A stretch of DNA of 22,961 nucleotides from contig JAJYGM010000275.1 of assembly GCA_021785095.1 (NCBI GenBank), positions 1 through 22,961 of the forward strand, written 5' to 3'. Positions 13,985-20,526 of the stretch are shown in pieces. Origin of the DNA: Actinomycetes bacterium. GTDB lineage: Bacteria > Actinomycetota > Acidimicrobiia > Acidimicrobiales > Bog-793. The position numbers and the translations under genes are program-made. Positions within the stretch are counted from its first letter, which is position 1. Each line of letters begins with the position of its first letter. Below the pieces are notes generated by a model, which worked only from the letters and a program-made list of their open reading frames with translations, was not told the DNA's origin and did no database searches.

Positions 13985-15109
13985 TCACAGGCAGGCGTAG
14001 AGCGAGTCGATCAGGGCTCGGTTGCGCGTGCTCTGCCACCTCGGGATGACGTCGTTCATCACGTATCCGAACGCCAACTCGGCCGTCGGATCGGCGAAAC
14101 CGACCGCACCCCCCGTACCGAAGTGCCCGAACGAACCCGCGTCGGGGCCAAAGCGCCGCCGCGGGGACGTCGGGACGAACCCGAGCCCGAACGCCACCGG
14201 CTCACCGAGGACCGGGCACTCACCAGCCGCCTGCACCCGGGTCGCCTCGCGCAGCATCTGCTCGCTCAGCACCCGCGCCGGCTCGAGCAGGCCGGCGTAG
14301 AAGGAGGCGATCCCTGCCGCCGTGCCGTGACCGTTCGTGGACGGTACCTGCGCCATGCGCCACTCGGTGGAATTGACGACACCGACGGAGGAGTAGCCAG
14401 GCGGGTTGAAGTAGCCCTTCAGCACCATGGCATGGTCGGGTTCGAGATCCGACTGCGGAAGGACGATCGGTGACCGCTCCGATCGCCAGATGACCGTGGC
14501 GCAGCGGTCGACGTCGGCGGAGGTGAGGCCGAAGTGAACGTCTGCACCGAGCTCTGTGGCGATCTCCTCGAGCAGGTTGCCGGGCATCTTGCCGGTCGCG
14601 CGCCGGGCGATCTCACCGGCAAGATGGCCGAAGGTGTTCGTGTGGTACACGAGCCGGCTTCCGGGCTCGAACCAGGCCGGTGTGGCGGCGAGGGCGCCCG
14701 CCATCGTGTCCCAGGACCAGAGGTCCTCGTTGGTGAGAGTCGCCGAGATGGCCGGGACACCGGCTGTGTGGCTGAGAGCCTGGCGGATGGTCGCTTGTCC
14801 TTTGCCAGAAGCGGCGAACTCAGGCCAGACCGATGCGACCGGAGCGTCGAGCTCGAGCAGCCCGGCGTCGATCAGTCGCAGCACGAGCGTCGCGACCAGC
14901 GGTTTTCCGGCTGAGTAGAAGTCGACGAGCGTGTCCTGCTGCCACCGCCGGCCGGACAGAGGGTCAGCCAGTCCTCCCCAGAGGTCGACGACGACCCGAC
15001 CAGCGACGATGGCGTGGACCGAAGCGCCGACCTCGCCACGGTCACGGAAGTTGGCGGCAAACTCAACACGCACAGGCTCGAAACCCGGCGCGACGAAACC
15101 CTCGACCAT
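13985..15109 (-). CDS. Beta-lactamase-like serine hydrolase (class C/EstB type)
   Basis: This 374-residue member of the serine beta-lactamase/penicillin-binding-protein-like family is probably an esterase or peptidase, not a true beta-lactamase. The SxxK motif is SAGK (Ser66, Lys69). The catalytic tyrosine is Tyr155 in YHTNTFG, close to the YHAxTxG pattern of EstB-type esterases. The C-terminal FGHFGTGG replaces the KTG box. There is no signal peptide, so it is likely cytoplasmic. The ATG at 15109 is preceded directly by GGAGGG (too close for use), with CAGATT 6 nt before the ATG, a weaker version of the leaderless arrangement seen elsewhere. It is divergent from the ABC permease gene. Confidence 0.9.
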   Translation of the reverse strand: MVEGFVAPGFEPVRVEFAANFRDRGEVGASVHAIVAGRVVVDLWGGLADPLSGRRWQQDTLVDFYSAGKPLVATLVLRLIDAGLLELDAPVASVWPEFAASGKGQATIRQALSHTAGVPAISATLTNEDLWSWDTMAGALAATPAWFEPGSRLVYHTNTFGHLAGEIARRATGKMPGNLLEEIATELGADVHFGLTSADVDRCATVIWRSERSPIVLPQSDLEPDHAMVLKGYFNPPGYSSVGVVNSTEWRMAQVPSTNGHGTAAGIASFYAGLLEPARVLSEQMLREATRVQAAGECPVLGEPVAFGLGFVPTSPRRRFGPDAGSFGHFGTGGAVGFADPTAELAFGYVMNDVIPRWQSTRNRALIDSLYACL

Positions 15110-15266
15110 CCCTCCAATCTGGTCGTCGAGCGGCGAGCGGGCAAGCGTGGCCGATGAGGGCCGTTCGGCCCTACCTCGCGGTGCGAACCGTCCGTACGAT
15201 CAGCCACGACACCCGATACGTGAGCTCGTCCCTGAGACGCAGGGCACGGAGGAAGTTGGAGCAGGG
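15110..15266. promoter_or_regulatory. Divergent region between hydrolase and ABC transporter operon
   Basis: In this 157-bp spacer, TACGAT (15195-15200) on the plus strand is a plausible -10 for the transporter operon, which would then have a leader of about 60 nt. On the minus strand CAGATT (15121-15116) sits 6 nt before the hydrolase ATG. A GGAG at 15258-15261 is 5 nt before the permease ATG. No clear operator is visible. Confidence 0.35.
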
Positions 15267-16385
15267 ATGACGTTTCTCGAGTTGGTGCTGCACAACTTGG
15301 GGACCCGCAAGACCCGCACCGCCCTGACCTCGATCGCCGTGGCGCTGGCGGTGATGACCGTCGTGACCCTCGGCGTCGTGACCGAGAGCCTGCGTTCGTC
15401 CGCGGCCGAAGTCCTCGAGATGGGCCGTGCAGACTTCAGCATCGCTCAGCGGGATGCCTCCGACATCCTGAACAGCGTCGTCACGGAAGCGCAGGTTGCG
15501 ACGATCGGAAAGACGCCGGGGGTCGCCAGCATCGTCGGCGTTCTCGTGGCGATGGTGAAGCTCAACTCCGACAATCCCATCTTCCTCGAGATCGGGTTGG
15601 CGCCGAGCGAGCTCGCGCCCTTCGGCGTGCATGTCGTCGCCGGCAGGAGTTACGGACCGCGATCGACCAACGACGTCATGCTCGGCTGGCAGGCGGCACA
15701 GAACCTGCACAAGAAGGTCGGCCAGACGATCGACATCGGCGGCACGCCGGAGCACATCGTCGGGCTCTACTCCACCGGCCAGGGCTATGCCGACTCGGGA
15801 TCGATGTTCCCGCTCGTCACGCTGCAAGGGATGCAGCGCAAGGCGGGACTCGTGACGATGGCGTTCGTCCGCGTCGAGAGAGGGAAGTCGGTTGCCGCCG
15901 TGCGCGCGCGGATCGACTCGGAGAACCCGAACCTCGCCACGGTCAGCACGTTCACCCAGTTCGGGCTGGTGGACCGGAATCTCGCGTTCCTCTCGGCCAC
16001 CCAGTCCGGAGCGCGTATCGTCGCCCTCTTCATCGGCGTGATCATCGTCATGAACACGATGCTGCTCTCGTTCATCGAGCGGATCAGAGAGTTCGGGCTC
16101 CTGCGGGCGATCGGGTGGACCCGTCGCCGGCTCCTCGCACTCGTCGTCGGTGAGGCGCTCGCCATCAGCCTGATCGGCGCGATGGTGGGCTCGGCGCTGT
16201 CCGTCGTGTTCGCGATCGTGCTCGAGCGGGCTCCATCGCTGCGCGGGATCTTCCATGCCTCGTTCAATGCCGGGGACTTCTGGACGGCGCTGTACACGGC
16301 GATCGCCATCGGGGCGATCGCGGCGCTCTACCCCGGACTTCGGGCCGCGCGACTGCGTCCGCTGGCTGCCCTGCGGAGGGAGTGA
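15267..16385 (+). CDS. ABC transporter permease, MacB/FtsX type
   Basis: This 372-residue permease has the MacB/FtsX layout: one N-terminal membrane helix (about residues 18-42), an extracytoplasmic MacB-PCD-type domain (about 43-245), then three C-terminal helices, with the conserved RIREFGLLRAIGWTRRRLLALVVGEAL coupling region and the terminal PGLRAARLRPLAALR. Such permeases act mechanically on lipids, lipoproteins or peptides rather than as classical importers. GGAG lies 5 nt before the ATG. It is the first gene of an operon with its ATPase 3 nt downstream. No membrane-fusion protein is present. The substrate is unknown. Confidence 0.9.
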   Translation: MTFLELVLHNLGTRKTRTALTSIAVALAVMTVVTLGVVTESLRSSAAEVLEMGRADFSIAQRDASDILNSVVTEAQVATIGKTPGVASIVGVLVAMVKLNSDNPIFLEIGLAPSELAPFGVHVVAGRSYGPRSTNDVMLGWQAAQNLHKKVGQTIDIGGTPEHIVGLYSTGQGYADSGSMFPLVTLQGMQRKAGLVTMAFVRVERGKSVAAVRARIDSENPNLATVSTFTQFGLVDRNLAFLSATQSGARIVALFIGVIIVMNTMLLSFIERIREFGLLRAIGWTRRRLLALVVGEALAISLIGAMVGSALSVVFAIVLERAPSLRGIFHASFNAGDFWTALYTAIAIGAIAALYPGLRAARLRPLAALRRE

Positions 16386-16388
16386 GCC

Positions 16389-17132
16389 GTGCCGCTCCGT
16401 CACGTCTATCGGGATCGGGCCACTGACGCCACGCTCGAGCTCGAGGTCCAGGAAGTCGCAAAGCACTACGAGCGTGGCGCCGTGGCTGCGCTGGACGGCG
16501 TGACGTTCAACATCGAGTCGGGAGAGTGGGTGGGCATCGTCGGCTCGTCCGGTGCCGGGAAGTCGACGCTGCTCCATCTGTTCGCCGGACTCGACGTGCC
16601 GACGTCGGGACGCATCCTCGTGCGCGGTCAGGACCTCGGTCGGTACCACCACCTGGCCGCTTACCGCAGGACCGAGGTCGGGCTCGTGTTCCAGCTGCAC
16701 AACCTGCTGCCCCACCTCGATGCGAGGCGCAACGTCGAGATCGCGATGTTCGGGACGGGACACACGCCCGGTGCGCGCCGAGCGCGCTCCCGTGAGCTGC
16801 TCGGGGAGCTGGGCCTGGCGGCGCAGGCACACCGCAAGCCTCCGGAGCTCTCCGGAGGCGAGCGGCAACGAGTCGCCATCGCCCGCGCCCTCGCCAACAG
16901 GCCGCGCGTCCTACTGGCGGACGAGCCGACGGGCAGCCTCGATCCCGAGAGCGTCGCCATGGTGCTCGGGATCTTCGAGCGGTTGCACGAGGACGGCACC
17001 ACCATCGTCATGGTGACCCACGACCTCGAGGTTGCCAGTCGTGCGGAACGGGTGATCGAGCTCCGCGCAGGGCGTGTCGTCCGAGACGAGCGCTCCGGCG
17101 TGCTCACTGCTCAGTCCGACCTGCCCGCATGA
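16389..17132 (+). CDS. ABC transporter ATP-binding protein (LolD/MacB type)
   Basis: This 247-residue ATPase partners the permease just upstream. It has Walker A GSSGAGKST (residues 52-60), the Q-loop in VFQLHNLLP, the signature LSGGERQRVAIARAL, Walker B VLLADEPTGSLD and the switch histidine in VTHD. The order and spacing are typical of LolD/MacB-type ATPases. The GTG start is 3 nt after the permease stop and is served by a GGAGGG (16375-16380) inside the permease end, 8 nt upstream. About 18 extra residues precede the usual start of the domain. The stop overlaps the next gene's ATG (ATGA). Confidence 0.93.
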   Translation: MPLRHVYRDRATDATLELEVQEVAKHYERGAVAALDGVTFNIESGEWVGIVGSSGAGKSTLLHLFAGLDVPTSGRILVRGQDLGRYHHLAAYRRTEVGLVFQLHNLLPHLDARRNVEIAMFGTGHTPGARRARSRELLGELGLAAQAHRKPPELSGGERQRVAIARALANRPRVLLADEPTGSLDPESVAMVLGIFERLHEDGTTIVMVTHDLEVASRAERVIELRAGRVVRDERSGVLTAQSDLPA

Positions 17133-18175
17133 ACCTTCCCGGGTGCGTGGCGGCAGGCGTCGCCGCCGCGCTCTTCTTCGCCCTGGCCGCGCTGCTGCAG
17201 CAACGCGCAGCCAGCCGGGAGTCAGGCGAGAAGTCCCTCCGTCTCTCGCTGTTGCTCTCGCTCATGAGGCGCCCGCTCTGGCTCGCCGGAGTCGGAGCGC
17301 TCGTATGCGGGTACGGCCTGCAGGCGCTGGCCCTCGCACTCGGACCTGTGGCCATCGTGCAACCGCTCATCACCATCGAGCTCGTGTTCGCGGTCCCGAT
17401 CGCGAGCCTGGTCCGCCACGGCCGACCAGGCTTGCGTGAGTGGCTCGCCGTGATGGCTGTCTGCGGCGGTGTGTCGCTGTTCCTCGTCGTCGCCGATCCG
17501 GCGAGCGGCACACCGAACGCGAGCCGGGTCATGTGGGTCCTCGTGACGTCCGCGGCCGGAGGTGCGATCGTGCTCGCGCTCTGGTCGGCCATCGGCGCCG
17601 GGCCTCGCCGGCGGGCGATGTCCTTGGCAGCCGCAGCTGGACTGGCCTTCGCACTCCTCGCCGTGCTCACGAAGACCACGGTGTCCTTGCTCGAGCAGGG
17701 CCTGGGCGCGGCGTTGGCCGGTTGGCAGACCTATGCCGTCGTCGGAGTCGGGATCCTCGGGCTCCTCTTCTCGCAGAGCGCCTACCAGGCCGGTCCGCTC
17801 ACGTTCTCGATGCCGGTCGTGGCGGTCGTGGAACCGACGGTCGCCGTCGTGATCGGCAGCACGATCCTCGACGAGCGGATCAGGTTGGGCGGTGGCGCCC
17901 TCCTCCTGGAACTCCTCGGCGCGCTCGTGGCGGCGACCGGCGTCGTGCTGCTCGCGACGTCCCGGATGGTGCTCAGCATCTACTCGTTCTCCGGGTCGCG
18001 GCGAGGCCCTTCGGGGGGCGACGAGCCAGGCGACGATCGCCCCCGCCCGGGTGCGAATCGGCCCAGCAACGCGGCCCCGCCCCAGAGGAGCTCGAGCACG
18101 ACGATGGCGGAACCGGCCACGACTGCCGACAGGACGAGCGACCATCCGGTCACAGCTTGGAATGCCAGGAAGTGA
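17129..18175 (+). CDS. DMT-superfamily transporter (EamA/NIPA-like)
   Basis: This membrane protein has around nine to ten hydrophobic segments in about 290 residues, the two-repeat layout of the drug/metabolite transporter superfamily. Typical pieces are LGPVAIVQPLITIELVFAVPIA in the first half and GPLTFSMPVVAVVEPTVAVVIG in the second, where the repeat of the P-x-x-x-E segment is evident. Its start overlaps the ABC ATPase stop (ATGA), so it belongs to that operon. The substrate is unknown. The last roughly 60 residues (after MVLSIYSFSG) are hydrophilic and low in complexity, and lie antisense to the end of the CtpE-like gene; they look like read-through beyond the functional protein. Confidence 0.85.
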   Translation: MNLPGCVAAGVAAALFFALAALLQQRAASRESGEKSLRLSLLLSLMRRPLWLAGVGALVCGYGLQALALALGPVAIVQPLITIELVFAVPIASLVRHGRPGLREWLAVMAVCGGVSLFLVVADPASGTPNASRVMWVLVTSAAGGAIVLALWSAIGAGPRRRAMSLAAAAGLAFALLAVLTKTTVSLLEQGLGAALAGWQTYAVVGVGILGLLFSQSAYQAGPLTFSMPVVAVVEPTVAVVIGSTILDERIRLGGGALLLELLGALVAATGVVLLATSRMVLSIYSFSGSRRGPSGGDEPGDDRPRPGANRPSNAAPPQRSSSTTMAEPATTADRTSDHPVTAWNARK

Positions 18176-20400
18176 CGGGCCGACGGCAGCAAGACGACGC
18201 CTGCGAACGGGCCGGCCATCGCGATCACGAGAAGGATCTTCCACCAGGTGAACGGGCGGGCGAGGTGGCCGAGAACCCACAATCCGCAGGTCCCGAGCAC
18301 GATCGTGGCGGCCGTCCGAGCCTGCGGCGTGCCGCCGCCATGGTGGCGGTCGACGAGGTAGATGGTGAGCGTGGCGGCAGCGAGCACGATGCCCACCGGC
18401 ACCGTGAAGGACCGGACCCTCCTCAAGTAGCCGGACCGAAGCCTGCTGATGGCCGGCGGCAGGGCGAGAAAGAAGGCGGGAACGCCGATCGTGAGCGTGC
18501 TGATGAGCGTGAAGTTGCGCGGATAGAAGGGGTACGGGACGCGCGCGATGCTGATCGCGAGCGCGAGGAGTGCGGCGTAGACGGTCTTCGTCACGAAGAG
18601 CTTGCTCACGCGCTCGACGTTCGCGAGCACGCGCCTCCCCTCGGCGAGGAGGGTCGGGAGGATGGCGAAGGCGTCATCGAGCAGGACGACCCGCCCGGCC
18701 GACCGTGAAGCGGCGCTGCCCGAGCCCATCGCGATGCCGAGATCGGCGTCCCTCAGGGCGAGCACGTCGTTCACACCGTCGCCTGTCATCGCCACGACGT
18801 GGCCGGAGGACTGGAGGGCGGCGACGAGGGCTCGTTTCTGCCGGGGTGTGACACGGCCGAACACGGTGTGGTGTGCGAGGAGATCAGCCAACGCCTCCGG
18901 CGAGTCGCGCATCTCGGTGGCGTCGACCGGCTCTGCCGTCCCGAGGCCGACGCGAGAAGCGATAGCTGCGACCGTCGCTGGGCTGTCGCCTGAGATGACC
19001 TTGACCTCGACGCCCTGCTCACGCAAGTAGCGCAGGGTTTCCTCGGCGTCGATGCGCACCTCCTCGGCAAGGATCCCGAGGGCCACGGGCTCGAGGTGTG
19101 CCGGGAGCGTCTCGGCCTCCAGTCCGCCAGGCGCTCGTGCGAGAAGGAGCACGCGGTTGCCCGAGCGCGTCTCTTCGGATATCTCTTGCCGCAACCTGTC
19201 GGCGTCTGCCCCGTCAGCCGAAGTGAGGAGCGCCTCGGGGGCTCCGAGCACGAACGAGCCGAGGCCGGGGATCGTCGCGGCGCTCCAGCGACGCTCGGAG
19301 GAAAAGGGCACGCTTGCGCTGCATCGAGGGACCGGGAGGCCCGGATCGATCAGACTTGCGAGGCTCCTCAGGCTGCCGGTCGGGCTCTCCTCTGTCGCGG
19401 CCAGTGCCGCCACGACCTGGTCGGCCGGCACCTCGTGGTCGATCCGCCGGATCTCGAGAGGCCGCAGCTCTCCGGTCGTGAGCGTGCCCGTCTTGTCGAT
19501 GCAGAGGGTGTCCACACGGGCGAGGCCCTCGACAGCGGCGAGCTCGCGGATGAGCACGCTCCGTCGCGCGAGGCGGATCGCTCCCGCCGCGTAGGCAAGG
19601 CTGGTGAGGAGGACGAGGCCCTCCGGGATCATGTTGGCGACGCCGGCGACCGAGCCACGAAGCGCCTCTGCCACACCGAGCGTCCCTGTCAGCTGGCTCC
19701 AGGTGAGCAGAGCCGCCACAGGGACGATCACCCAGGTGATGAGGCGGAGGATGGTGTTGTTGCCGGTCTGGAGCTCCGAGCTCGCCAGGCTGAACCGCTT
19801 GGCCTCACTCGAAAGCCCTTGAGCGAAGGCGTCGTCTCCGACGGCGGTCGCCACCATGATCCCCGAGCCGCCGACGACAGCGCTGCCGGACAGCACCTGC
19901 TCGCCGACGGCCTTCGTGACGGGATCGACCTCACCGGTGAGGAGCGACTCGTCGAGCTCGAGCCCGCTCGCCTCGACAAGCTCCCCGTCCACGACCACCT
20001 GGTCGCCTCGACCGAGAACCAGCACATCACCGAGGACGACATCGTCTGGTGGCACTGCCTGTTCGGCCCCCTCACGGATCACCGTCGCCGTCGGCTGGTG
20101 CAGGAGCGCGAGACGGTCCAGGGTCCGCCTGGCGCGCCACTCCTGGACGATTCCGATCCCCGTGTTGAGCACGAGGATGATCCCGAACAGACCGTCACGG
20201 AGTGGTCCGACGACGAGGATGACAACGAAGAGGCCGCCGAGCAGCGCGTTGAAGCGCGTGAGCACGTTCGCGCGCACGATCGCGACCCACGAGCGGCTGG
20301 TGCCGGCTGCTGTGGCGTTCGACTGGCCGGCCTGCCGGCGCGCCGCGACCTCTTGGTCGGTGAGGCCCTGCCGGACGCCCCGGCGCAGAGTCGTGGTCAT
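17980..20400 (-). CDS. ctpE: CtpE-like cation-transporting P-type ATPase
   Basis: This 806-residue P-type ATPase pumps cations across the cytoplasmic membrane. It has LLTGEVDPVTK in the actuator domain, NMIPEGLVLLTS in the fourth membrane helix (the PEGL form rather than a heavy-metal CPx), DKTGTLT with the phosphorylated Asp302, VAMTGDGVNDVLALRDAD in the hinge, and about six C-terminal hydrophobic helices. The overall pattern matches mycobacterial CtpE, linked to calcium uptake. The ATG at 20400 fits the usual N-terminus (GLTDQEVAARRQAGQ); a minus-strand TAGGGT (20492-20487) could be its -10, leaving a leader of about 80 nt. The C-terminal coding region overlaps the opposing transporter by 196 bp. 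Confidence 0.88.
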   Translation of the reverse strand: MTTTLRRGVRQGLTDQEVAARRQAGQSNATAAGTSRSWVAIVRANVLTRFNALLGGLFVVILVVGPLRDGLFGIILVLNTGIGIVQEWRARRTLDRLALLHQPTATVIREGAEQAVPPDDVVLGDVLVLGRGDQVVVDGELVEASGLELDESLLTGEVDPVTKAVGEQVLSGSAVVGGSGIMVATAVGDDAFAQGLSSEAKRFSLASSELQTGNNTILRLITWVIVPVAALLTWSQLTGTLGVAEALRGSVAGVANMIPEGLVLLTSLAYAAGAIRLARRSVLIRELAAVEGLARVDTLCIDKTGTLTTGELRPLEIRRIDHEVPADQVVAALAATEESPTGSLRSLASLIDPGLPVPRCSASVPFSSERRWSAATIPGLGSFVLGAPEALLTSADGADADRLRQEISEETRSGNRVLLLARAPGGLEAETLPAHLEPVALGILAEEVRIDAEETLRYLREQGVEVKVISGDSPATVAAIASRVGLGTAEPVDATEMRDSPEALADLLAHHTVFGRVTPRQKRALVAALQSSGHVVAMTGDGVNDVLALRDADLGIAMGSGSAASRSAGRVVLLDDAFAILPTLLAEGRRVLANVERVSKLFVTKTVYAALLALAISIARVPYPFYPRNFTLISTLTIGVPAFFLALPPAISRLRSGYLRRVRSFTVPVGIVLAAATLTIYLVDRHHGGGTPQARTAATIVLGTCGLWVLGHLARPFTWWKILLVIAMAGPFAGVVLLPSARHFLAFQAVTGWSLVLSAVVAGSAIVVLELLWGGAALLGRFAPGRGRSSPGSSPPEGPRRDPENE

Positions 20401-20497
20401 CTCATCCGCTTTCGACGAGAGCGTGCTCCGAGGAGCCGACCATGGGTAGGGCCGTAGGTCATCACTGTCCCGGAGCAGGACATTTGACCCTACCGCT

Positions 20498-20509
20498 CCT
20501 GCGCGCAGG
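20498..20509. promoter_or_regulatory. 12-bp perfect palindrome, possible operator for the metal ATPase
   Basis: CCTGCGCGCAGG is an exact palindrome lying 4 bp upstream of the likely -10 hexamer TAGCCT of the P1B-5 ATPase. This is where a repressor or a MerR-like regulator would bind. It sits in the 126-bp divergent region between the two P-type ATPase genes. No regulator gene is seen nearby, and a 12-bp GC-only palindrome can occur by chance in such DNA. Confidence 0.35.
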
Positions 20510-20513
20510 TGCC

Positions 20514-20519
20514 TAGCCT
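20514..20519 (+). promoter_or_regulatory. Probable -10 element of the P1B-5 ATPase gene
   Basis: TAGCCT ends 7 nt before the GTG at 20527, the same hexamer as before pncB-pncA. A TTGACC at 20484-20489 is the best -35 look-alike but is 24 nt away, longer than even MerR-type spacers. Confidence 0.42.
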
Positions 20520-20526
20520 CGAACGT

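Noticed and set aside
18014..18044. 8-bp GC hairpin (GGGGGCGA/TCGCCCCC) as a terminator
   Set aside because: It lies upstream of both convergent stop codons, so it cannot terminate either gene cleanly.
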